Part shown: piece after piece, positions 6,945 through 13,154 of the stretch
How the letters are laid out: each line of letters opens with the position of its first letter
Position numbering within the stretch: position 1 is the stretch's first letter
Assembly (NCBI GenBank): GCA_046153015.1
Contig: JBJXGF010000414.1
Span: 1 to 18,025 of the forward strand
Direction: 5' to 3'
Length of the DNA stretch: 18,025 nt
Source of the DNA: JBJXGF01 sp046153015
GTDB lineage: Bacteria > Actinomycetota > Acidimicrobiia > Acidimicrobiales > CAIXPF01
Made by a program: the position numbers and the translations under genes
The notes under the pieces: generated by a model
What the model was told of the DNA's origin: nothing
Databases searched by the model: none
The model's input: the letters and a program-made list of their open reading frames with translations, nothing else

Positions 6945-7983
6945 GCGAAGCGAAGCCAACGCGGACGAGCGAGCGCCAGCGAGCGAAGCGCTGCCGCCGG
7001 GGCAGAGCCTCACGCGGCGGTTCCCGCTGGTGGGCGAGGCCGAGCCGGCGCCGGACGCCCCCGAGGACGCGTTCTGGACGCTGGACGTGGACGGGCTGAT
7101 CGAACGGCCGCGGCGGTTCGCCTTGACGGATCTGACGCAGTGGACGGCGGAGCTCGCCGCCGACATCCACTGCGTGACCGGCTGGACCCGCCGGGGGCTC
7201 GCGTGGGAGGGCGCACCGCTGGCCGCCCTGCTCGACGCGGTGGGCGTGTCGCCCGGGGCCCGGTTCGTGCGCTTCGAGGCCTGCTCCGCCCGCCGCCACG
7301 ACACGTCGCTCCCGCTCGGCCTCGCCCGGGCGGACACCTGGCTGTGCTGGAGGCTCGACGGCGCCCCGCTGAGCCGGCAGCACGGCGGCCCGCTGCGCAC
7401 GGTGACCCCCTCCCGCTGGTTCTACAAGAGCGTGAAGTGGGTCCGCCGGATCGAGCTGCTGGCCGAGGACCGCCTCGGCTGGTGGGAGCGCGAGTCGGCC
7501 TACCACAACGGGGCCGACCCGTGGGCGGGCGACCAGCGCTTCACCACCGGGTCGATCCGGCCCGACCAGCTCCGGCGCTTCCTCGCCGCCGACCGCTACG
7601 ACAAGTGGCGGGGCCGTCAGCTCATCGGGGTGGACCTGCGCTCCTGGCGGGCGGCGGGGCGAGATCTGCGGGGCCTGGTCCTGAAGGGCTGCGATCTGCG
7701 CGGCGTCGACCTGCGCGACGCCGACCTGCGCGAGGCGAACCTCAGCCTCTGCGACCTGCGCGACGCCACGCTGGCCGGCGCCACGTGCCGGGACGCGGAT
7801 CTGGAGGGGGTGGATCTCCGGGGGGCCGACCTGCGCGGCGCCGACCTGTCGGGCTGCGCCCTGGCGGCGGTGAAGCTGCGCGGCGCCCTGCTCGACGGCG
7901 TGCGCTGGGCGGGCGCGGTCGGGCTCCTCGAGGAGGCCGAGGCGCTGCTGCGGGCCGCCGAGCTCAGCCGGCGCCGTCGGTGA
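6937..7983 (+). CDS. Molybdopterin-dependent oxidoreductase fused to pentapeptide repeats
   Basis: The first 220 or so residues of this 348-aa protein form a sulfite-oxidase-fold molybdopterin domain. ALPPGQ...RRFPLVGEAEPAP leads into WTLDVDGLIERP (47-58). IHCVTGW holds the presumed Mo-ligand Cys79, GLAWEGAPLAALLDAVG follows, and GGPLRTVTPSRWFYKSVKWVRRIEL (150-174) is the family signature. Residues about 228-325 switch to A(D/N)LxG-type pentapeptide repeats (GCDLRGVDLRDADLREANLS and on), enough for a short right-handed beta-helix. There is no Tat signal, so it is probably cytosolic, unlike MsrP (YedY). The TTG start at 6937 overlaps the hydrolase and lacks an SD. The conserved LPPGQ block lies upstream of later starts, so a longer form is needed. 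Residues 2-18 derive from repetitive GAGCGAAGCG DNA and may not be conserved. Confidence 0.85.
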   Translation: MAERSEANADERAPASEALPPGQSLTRRFPLVGEAEPAPDAPEDAFWTLDVDGLIERPRRFALTDLTQWTAELAADIHCVTGWTRRGLAWEGAPLAALLDAVGVSPGARFVRFEACSARRHDTSLPLGLARADTWLCWRLDGAPLSRQHGGPLRTVTPSRWFYKSVKWVRRIELLAEDRLGWWERESAYHNGADPWAGDQRFTTGSIRPDQLRRFLAADRYDKWRGRQLIGVDLRSWRAAGRDLRGLVLKGCDLRGVDLRDADLREANLSLCDLRDATLAGATCRDADLEGVDLRGADLRGADLSGCALAAVKLRGALLDGVRWAGAVGLLEEAEALLRAAELSRRRR

Positions 7984-8482
7984 CGACGGTCAGCACATCC
8001 CCGGCGCCGAGCTCGATGGGCTGGGTGCGTTCGAGCGCGGCGGCGCTGAGCAGCACGCCCGCCTCGCCCTCCTCGACCGGCCCCTCGCGAGACAAGATCA
8101 GCCGGTAGGCGCCGGGGGCGAGGCCGGTGAACACCGCCGGGCGCCCATCGGTGACCGCCGCCTCGGCCGCCACCTGCCCGTCGGCCGCCTCGACCTCGAC
8201 CCGGAGAGGCCCGTGGAGCGCCGGGCTGGCGTGCACCACGCCGAGGGCGCCCGCGTGGGTCACGCGCACCTCGGCGCCGCTGATCGCGGCGACCGCGGCC
8301 GGCGCCGCAACGGGCTCGCCGTCGGTGCGCGCGTCGAGGGCCCGGCCGACCGCCGTGACCACCACCAACGCCACCGCCCCCGCCTCGGCCACGTGGAGCG
8401 CGTCACGCGCCCACCGCCTCAAGTGCTCAGGGTGATGCGGCGAGTGGCCACCGAGCGGGCCGAGGTGCACGTGGGCGAGCAT
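7964..8482 (-). CDS. Hypothetical protein with one hydrophobic segment
   Basis: This minus-strand frame encodes 172 aa with the strong third-position GC bias of real genes here, so I take it as coding. It has a His-rich N-terminus (MLAHVHLGPLGGHSPHHPEH), one hydrophobic helix (residues about 33-49, AGAVALVVVTAVGRAL) and a beta-rich C-terminal part (VRVEV...GLAPGAYRLIL...GDVLTVV) resembling an Ig-like or carboxypeptidase-regulatory-like sandwich. A single-pass membrane protein with an exposed beta domain is plausible. I do not recognise the family. The ATG at 8482 is preferred, because a longer start at 8605 would overlap the divergent flavin enzyme. Its 3' end overlaps the convergent molybdopterin gene by 20 bp. 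Confidence 0.65.
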   Translation of the reverse strand: MLAHVHLGPLGGHSPHHPEHLRRWARDALHVAEAGAVALVVVTAVGRALDARTDGEPVAAPAAVAAISGAEVRVTHAGALGVVHASPALHGPLRVEVEAADGQVAAEAAVTDGRPAVFTGLAPGAYRLILSREGPVEEGEAGVLLSAAALERTQPIELGAGDVLTVVTDGAG

Positions 8483-8576
8483 GGTTCCAGCTTGCCGCGC
8501 GCCGACCCGCACTCCGCTCCCGAGGCGGTCTACCGTGGGGTGACGCTCGACACACCCCGACCCCGGAGGGTTTCTC

Positions 8577-9734
8577 GTGTCCAAGTTTCGTTTCGGCATC
8601 TTCATGGCCCCGTTCCATGATCACAACGCCAACCCGAACGCCGCCCTGCACCGCGACCTGGCGTTGATCGAGCACCTCGACCGGCTCGGCTTCGACGAGG
8701 CCTGGATCGGCGAGCACCACAGCTGCGGCACCGAGATCGTGGCCGACCCGCTGCTGTTCTGCGCGTCGGCGCTCGAGCGGACCCGCACCATCCGTCTCGG
8801 CTCCGGGGTGCTGTCGGTGCCGTATCACAACCCGCTGTGGACCGCCGACCGGATCATCCAGCTCGACCATCAGTCGCGCGGGCGGTTCATGTTCGGCGCC
8901 GGGCCGGGCGCCCTGCCCACCGACGCCCACATGATCGGCATCGAGCCGGCCAACCAGCGCCGCATGCTCGAGGAGGGCATGGAGGCGATCATGCACCTCC
9001 TGCGCTCCGACGAGCCGTTGACGATGAAGACCGACTGGTTCAACCTGGTGAACGCCAAGTGCCAGCTCGCCCCGTACTCCCAGGAGATCGACGTGGCCGT
9101 GGCCGCGATCGCCTCGCCGTCGGGGCCTCGCTTGGCCGGCCGCCACGGGGTCGGGCTGCTGTCGATCGGCGCGACCATGCAGATCGGCGCCGACGTGCTG
9201 GGCCTGCACTACGACGTGTGGAGCGAGCAGGCCACGGCCCACGGGCACACGGCCGACCGGGACAAGTGGCGCCTCGTCGGCCTGTTCCACCTGGCCGAGA
9301 CCCGCGAGCAGGCCCTGCGCGACGTGGAGTACGGCATCGAGCACTGGTTCGACTACCTGCAGCAGACCGCCGCCGCGCCCCAGTTCGTCCCCCAGGGAGA
9401 CACGCTGCAGGAGCGGATCGCCTGGGTGAACGAGACCGGCGTGGGCGCCATCGGCGCCCCCGAGGACTGCGTCAACCAGATCGAGGCGCTCTGGAAGCAG
9501 TCCGGCGGCTACGGCGGCTACCTGTGCATGGACCACGACTTCGCCAACCCGGCGGCCAAGGCCCGCAGCTACGAGCTGATGGCCCAATACGTGATGCCGC
9601 ATTTCCAGAACAACTACCGCAGCCGCCTGCTCGACGCGGTAGCCCGCGCTCAGACCGTGCGGGACAAGCTGAACGAGGAGCAGGCGGCGGCGATCGCGGC
9701 CTGGACCGAGCGGCACGCGACCGAGGCGAAGTAG
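8577..9734 (+). CDS. LLM-class flavin-dependent monooxygenase, limonene-monooxygenase-like
   Basis: This 385-aa protein belongs to the luciferase-like monooxygenase superfamily (TIM barrel using reduced FMN or F420). The start MAPFHDHNANPNAALHRDLALIEHLDRLGFDEAWIGEHH matches the limonene 1,2-monooxygenase subgroup as I remember it. So do GSGVLSVPYHNPLWTADRIIQLDHQSRGRFMFGAGPGALPTDAHMIGI and the C-terminal SYELMAQYVMPHFQ. The true substrate is unknown. A GTG start at 8577 is supported by a strong SD (GGAGG, 7 nt upstream). Its stop codon sits in the first unit of an octamer repeat. It is convergent with the SDR at 9818-10558, and the two are separated by a GC-rich hairpin. Confidence 0.9.
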   Translation: MSKFRFGIFMAPFHDHNANPNAALHRDLALIEHLDRLGFDEAWIGEHHSCGTEIVADPLLFCASALERTRTIRLGSGVLSVPYHNPLWTADRIIQLDHQSRGRFMFGAGPGALPTDAHMIGIEPANQRRMLEEGMEAIMHLLRSDEPLTMKTDWFNLVNAKCQLAPYSQEIDVAVAAIASPSGPRLAGRHGVGLLSIGATMQIGADVLGLHYDVWSEQATAHGHTADRDKWRLVGLFHLAETREQALRDVEYGIEHWFDYLQQTAAAPQFVPQGDTLQERIAWVNETGVGAIGAPEDCVNQIEALWKQSGGYGGYLCMDHDFANPAAKARSYELMAQYVMPHFQNNYRSRLLDAVARAQTVRDKLNEEQAAAIAAWTERHATEAK

Positions 9735-9765
9735 CGAAGTAGCGAAGTAGCGAAGTAGCGAAGTA
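9726..9765 (+). repeat. Five perfect tandem copies of GCGAAGTA
   Basis: Five uninterrupted 8-bp units run from 9726 to 9765 and a sixth G follows. The first unit supplies the Lys-stop end (GCG AAG TAG) of the flavin monooxygenase. Since 8 is not a multiple of 3, successive TAGs fall in all three forward frames. It looks like a slippage-generated microsatellite. Confidence 0.9.
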
Positions 9766-9781
9766 GAGGGTGGGGGGGTCA

Positions 9782-9806
9782 GGGCCGGGGCCGCGAGGCC
9801 CGGCCC
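9782..9806. terminator. GC-rich hairpin between convergent genes
   Basis: On the plus strand, 9782-9792 pairs with 9797-9806 as a 10-bp stem with one bulged G, closed by a GCGA (GNRA) tetraloop. It lies between the stop codons of the flavin monooxygenase and the SDR and could act from both sides. It has no U-tract, which is common for actinobacterial terminators. Confidence 0.5.
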
Positions 9807-9817
9807 CGACCGCTGGA

Positions 9818-10558
9818 TCAGAGGGCGGTGACGCCGCCGTCGATGACGAACTCCGAGCCGGTGCTGTACGCGCTCTCTTCCGAGGCGAGGAACAGCGCCA
9901 GCTTGGCGACGTCCTCGGGCTGGGCGGCGCGGCGCAGCGGCACCGAGCGCTCGATGCGGTCGAAGCGGGTCTGATCGCCGCCGGTGACCTCGGTCATCAT
10001 CGGCGTGTCGATCATGCCGGGGTGGATCGAGTTGACCCGCACGTTGTAGCGGGCGAGCTCGATCGCCGCGCTCTTGGTCATGCCCCGCACCGCGAACTTG
10101 CTCGCTCCGTAGGCCACGCCGCCGGGGGCGGCCACGAGGCCGGCGATCGAGGAGATGTTGATGATCGAACCCGACTCCTGGGCGATCATCGTGGGCGCGA
10201 CGGTCTTCATGCCGAGGAACACGCCGATCAGGTTGATGTCGATCACCCGGCGGAACTCGTCGAGCTTGTAGTCGATCATGCGGCTGCGGTGGAAGATGCC
10301 GGCGTTGTTCACCAGCACGTCGATCCGGCCGTAGGCCTCCTTCGCGCGAGCGACGACCGCCTCCCACGCCGCCTCGTCGGCCACGTCGTGGTGCACGAAC
10401 AGCCCGCCGGCCTCCTTGGCCGTCGCCTCGCCTTCGGCGTCGAGCACGTCGGTCACCACCACCTGCGCGCCTTCGCCGGCGAAGAGCCGCGCCTCGGCGG
10501 CGCCCTGGCCGCGGGCGCCGCCGGTCACGATCGCCACCTTGCCGTCGAGCCTGCCCAT
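9818..10558 (-). CDS. SDR family NAD(P)-dependent oxidoreductase
   Basis: This 246-aa protein is a classical short-chain dehydrogenase/reductase of the hydroxysteroid dehydrogenase-like type. The nucleotide-binding TGGARGQG (12-19), Asp37 at the end of beta-2 (favouring NAD over NADP), NNAG (84-87) and the catalytic Asn109, Ser137, Tyr150 and Lys154 are all in place, and the C-terminus ends with the usual FVIDGGVTAL. It should interconvert a secondary alcohol and a ketone in the cytosol; the substrate is unknown. A strong SD (GAGGAGGGAG, 6 nt spacer) precedes the ATG. It lies 48 bp downstream of the selenoprotein on the same strand, so it is probably the third gene of that operon. Confidence 0.93.
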   Translation of the reverse strand: MGRLDGKVAIVTGGARGQGAAEARLFAGEGAQVVVTDVLDAEGEATAKEAGGLFVHHDVADEAAWEAVVARAKEAYGRIDVLVNNAGIFHRSRMIDYKLDEFRRVIDINLIGVFLGMKTVAPTMIAQESGSIINISSIAGLVAAPGGVAYGASKFAVRGMTKSAAIELARYNVRVNSIHPGMIDTPMMTEVTGGDQTRFDRIERSVPLRRAAQPEDVAKLALFLASEESAYSTGSEFVIDGGVTAL

Positions 10559-10606
10559 GCGTGTCTCCCTCCTCGGCGCCCCCGGGGCAGGGGCGCGGCC
10601 GAGAGG

Positions 10607-11176
10607 TTAGACCCGGTCGCGCAGGATCTCGACGCCCCGCGCCACCGCCCGCTCGGCCTGCTCGGCGAGCTGCGCGTCGGTCGCGTTGGAGATCGGATGG
10701 GCGATCACCACGAACGGGTAGTCGGGCACGCCCTGCACTGCGGCCATCATCTGAGCGGCCGACACGAACGTCTCGGTCATCACGGCCACGGCGGGAACAC
10801 CGGCCCGTTCGGCGGTCACGGCGTCGTGCAAACTGCACGACGAGCAGCTGCCTCAATCACCCACCGCGGAGAACACGGCGTCGTAGCCGAGCAGCTCCGC
10901 CATCAGCTCGGCCTCGCACGGGGCGCTGAGGTTGCGCTTGGTGCGCCGCACCACCTCCGCGGCGCGATGCCGCTCGAGCAGCAGGCGCTCGACGTGGTCG
11001 TAGAAGCGGGACACGCCGACCTTGCCGTTGGAGAGAAGCGCGATCCGCCGGCCCTCCAGCGCGGGGAGCGGCGCGGCCAGCTCGAAGCCGACCGGGGCGT
11101 TCTCGAAGGTCGGGTCGAGCACCCGGATGCGGTGCTGGATAATGCTGTGTGGGACGGTGCTGTGCTGGACGGTCAC
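10607..11176 (-). CDS. UGSC-family selenoprotein (in-frame TGA read as selenocysteine)
   Basis: A frame opening at GTG 11176 reaches a TGA at 10855-10853 after 107 codons. The same frame then continues without a break to a stop at 10607. Read through, it gives 189 aa with Sec108 in VGD-U-GSCSSCSLHDAV, the UGSC motif of the family that RefSeq, from memory, calls 'UGSC family (seleno)protein' (some members have Cys instead). Flanking family features agree: LDPTFENAPVGFELAAPLPALEGRRIALLSNGK before the motif, and AERAGVPAVAVMTETF after it. Sec108-x-x-Cys111 forms a CxxC-like redox pair, with Cys114 and Cys87 nearby. A perfect hairpin suited to SECIS function begins 10 nt after the TGA. The start has AGGGGG 4 nt upstream. 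The gene follows its partner by 10 bp. A redox function is inferred; the substrate is unknown. Standard gene calling would split it in two. Confidence 0.87.
10822..10842 (-). promoter_or_regulatory. Putative bacterial SECIS hairpin
   Basis: On the minus strand, CGTCGTGCA (10842-10834) pairs perfectly with TGCACGACG (10830-10822) around a GTT loop. The loop starts 19 nt after the TGA, within the roughly 16-37 nt range of bacterial SECIS models, and begins with the G expected to contact SelB. The apical part (GU-GCA-loop-UGC-AC) closely resembles E. coli fdhF as I recall it, though without the bulged U. It lies inside the coding sequence, as bacterial SECIS elements do. Confidence 0.8.
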
Positions 11177-11186
11177 GGTTCCCCCT

Positions 11187-12281
11187 CTAGCAGTTGTCGC
11201 AGACGCCGATGGCGCGGGTGACGGCCCGAGACTTGTTGCCGAGCCACGGCGGGATGACGGCGCCGAAGCCGCCGGCGGGCCCGCCTGCGCCGATCACCAG
11301 CAGCGCGCTGGGGTCGGGCAGGGCGGGGTGCTCGCGGTCGGCGTTGGAGTCGTAGACCTTGGCCCCCTTGCCCACGGCCCGCCAGTCGCCGCGAGTGATG
11401 CGGGCCCGCTCGAAGATCCGCCGGCGCAGGTCGTCCTTGGTCCAGCCGGCGTCGGCGAAGACCTGGCGGAGCTGCGTCGGCACGACGACGGCGTAGTTCC
11501 CGGGCCAGAACGAGTAGGTGTTGAGGTTGTTGCGGATGTCGGCGGCGAAGGTCTCGGCGATCTCGGCCGGGTCGGTCGTCCACTCGTTCATGAGCTGGCG
11601 GGGGCCCATCGCCGCGAACACGGTCACCGAGCCGGGGGCGTCGGGAGCGGCGCCGCGCTCCTGGCCGAGCGGCGCCCAGCCCTCGGGCAGGCCCTCCTCG
11701 TCCTCGGCGATGCAGTAGCTGTACTTGCCCGGGTGGCCGAGCGTGGACCGATCGATCTCGCCGGGGCGCACGCCGAGCACGTTGATGAGGAACAGCCGCA
11801 CGGCCCGGCCGATCACCCCCGAGGCGCGGTCGGTGTTGCCGAGCACGTTGAACGTGGCGTCCATGCCGAGCTCCCTGCGGACCGGCCCGTTGACCACCAC
11901 CAGCACGGCGCAGCCGCCGGTGGAGGAGGTGGCGCCGTGCACGAGGAACTCGGGTTCGAGCATCGCCTCGACCGCGGCGACCACCACCGGGAAATGCACG
12001 GGCAGGCAGCCCGCCATCACCGCGTTGACCGCCACCTTCTCGGCCAGGATCGGCCGGTTGCGCACCGGCTCCACGCCGAGCACCTGGTCGGGCGCGTGAC
12101 CCGTCCAGTCCAGGCAGGCCTGCACCGCCTCGGGCGTGGGGGGCATCACCGGCAGCCCGTCGGTCCAGCCCCGCGAGTGGAACAGCTCCTGGACGGCGAA
12201 GAGGTCGTCGAGCTCGTAGACCGCGGAACGCAACCCCGCCGCCGTCACACCAACCGCCACATCAGCCAGGACGTCAGCCAC
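11187..12281 (-). CDS. Conserved partner of the UGSC selenoprotein, C-terminal CxxC
   Basis: The 364-aa protein carries conserved-looking blocks: YELDDLFAVQELFHSRGWTDGLPVMPPTPEAV (22-53), ILAEKVAVNAVMAGCLPVHFPVVVAAVEAML (78-108), SSTGGCAVLVVVNGPV (119-134), FNVLGNTDRASGVIGRAVRLFLINV (144-168) and GHPGKYSYCIAEDEEG (182-197). I know such WTDGLPVVPPT proteins as companions of UGSC proteins but cannot name an enzymatic function. It ends exactly in Cys-Asp-Asn-Cys. There is no signal peptide, so it should be cytosolic. I chose GTG 12281, because TACCGT placed 7 nt before it suits a leaderless mRNA. The longer ATG at 12323 would share its CATG with the divergent SDR start. It is the first gene of the operon with the selenoprotein (10 bp apart) and the SDR. 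Confidence 0.8.
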   Translation of the reverse strand: MADVLADVAVGVTAAGLRSAVYELDDLFAVQELFHSRGWTDGLPVMPPTPEAVQACLDWTGHAPDQVLGVEPVRNRPILAEKVAVNAVMAGCLPVHFPVVVAAVEAMLEPEFLVHGATSSTGGCAVLVVVNGPVRRELGMDATFNVLGNTDRASGVIGRAVRLFLINVLGVRPGEIDRSTLGHPGKYSYCIAEDEEGLPEGWAPLGQERGAAPDAPGSVTVFAAMGPRQLMNEWTTDPAEIAETFAADIRNNLNTYSFWPGNYAVVVPTQLRQVFADAGWTKDDLRRRIFERARITRGDWRAVGKGAKVYDSNADREHPALPDPSALLVIGAGGPAGGFGAVIPPWLGNKSRAVTRAIGVCDNC

Positions 12282-12287
12282 GGCGGC

Positions 12288-12293
12288 ACGGTA
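12288..12293 (-). promoter_or_regulatory. Possible -10 hexamer of the selenoprotein operon
   Basis: TACCGT on the minus strand fits TANNNT and ends 7 nt before the G of the GTG at 12281, the spacing expected for a leaderless transcript. No convincing -35 is seen. Confidence 0.35.
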
Positions 12294-12321
12294 CCAGGGC
12301 GGGCCGTGCCAGTATTCGGTC

Positions 12322-13116
12322 ATGCTCCTCAACGACAAGGTCGCCATCGTCACCGGCGCCGCCTCGGGCATCGGCCGGGCGAGCGCCCTGCGCTTCGCCG
12401 CCGAGGGCGCGGCGGTGGTGGTGGCCGACATCCGCAAGGCGAAGGCGCAGGAGACCGTCGAGCTGATCGCCGACGCCGGCGGCCGGGCCGTGGCCTGCGA
12501 GGTCGACGTGACCAACCCCGCCCAGGTGGAGGCGATGGTGGCGCTGGCGGTCAGCGAGTTCGGCGGCCTGCACGCGCTGTTCAACAACGCCGGCACGATC
12601 CGGCCCGGCAACGCGGTCAAGCTGGCCCTGGAGGACTGGAACCTGGTGTGGCACACCAACGTCACCTCGGTCTTCCTCGGCGCCAAGTACGCCGTGCCCG
12701 TCCTGGCCGCGGGCGGCGGCGGGGCGATCATCTCCACCGCGTCGGTGTCGGGCATGGGGGGCGACGCGAACGGCGTGGCCTACTCCGCCTCGAAGGCGGC
12801 GGTTATCAACCTCACCCGGGCCATGGCCGTCGACCACGCGAAGCAGAGCATCCGGGTCAACTGCATCTGCCCGGGCATGATCGACACGCCGCCGGTGGCC
12901 CGCATGACCGCCGACGAGAACCTGCGGGCCGCGGCTGCCGGCATGCACCTGCTGGGCCGCATCGGCAAGCCCGAGGAGATCGCCGCCGCCGCGGTGTGGC
13001 TCGCCAGCGACGAGTCGTCGTTCATCACCGGCCAGGCGATCGTGGTCGACGGCGGGCTCACCGCGCAGTCCCACATCAAGGGCCTGGGCGACCCCCGCCC
13101 GAAAGGCGCCCGCTAG
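12322..13116 (+). CDS. SDR family oxidoreductase (second copy)
   Basis: The 264-aa protein is a classical SDR with TGAASGIG (11-18), Asp36 in VVVADI (NAD preference), NNAG (88-91), Asn113, Ser141, Tyr154 and Lys158, and a closing VVDGGLTAQ. It has a short charged tail after the SDR fold (SHIKGLGDPRPKGAR). It shares the general fold but not close identity with the SDR at 9818-10558, so the two are probably separate acquisitions rather than a recent duplication. The ATG lacks an SD. The gene is divergent from the selenoprotein operon with about 40 bp between starts, so the two are likely co-regulated. Its stop codon lies in the first of two duplicated hairpins. Confidence 0.92.
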   Translation: MLLNDKVAIVTGAASGIGRASALRFAAEGAAVVVADIRKAKAQETVELIADAGGRAVACEVDVTNPAQVEAMVALAVSEFGGLHALFNNAGTIRPGNAVKLALEDWNLVWHTNVTSVFLGAKYAVPVLAAGGGGAIISTASVSGMGGDANGVAYSASKAAVINLTRAMAVDHAKQSIRVNCICPGMIDTPPVARMTADENLRAAAAGMHLLGRIGKPEEIAAAAVWLASDESSFITGQAIVVDGGLTAQSHIKGLGDPRPKGAR

Positions 13117-13154
13117 GGCGAGGCCGGCCGGGCGCCCGCTAGGGCGCGGCCGGC
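13105..13154. repeat. Duplicated hairpin holding both convergent stop codons
   Basis: A 24-bp unit at 13105-13128 recurs at 13131-13154 with one mismatch. Each contains GCGCCC-GCTA-GGGCG(C/A), a 6-bp stem with a tetraloop, perfect in the second copy. The TAG of the SDR lies in the first unit, and the reverse-strand TAG of the flavin enzyme lies in the second. It probably works as a two-way terminator. Confidence 0.7.

Noticed and set aside
8213..8620. Plus-strand frame opposite the small hypothetical gene
   Set aside because: Codon bias favours the minus-strand frame, and this translation is Arg/His/Gly-rich antisense-type sequence.
10607..11176. Two separate small genes, or a pseudogene with a nonsense mutation
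   Set aside because: The halves are in the same frame, the motif across the TGA is that of a known selenoprotein family, and a well-placed SECIS-like hairpin follows. A random nonsense mutation would not fall exactly at the U of UGSC.
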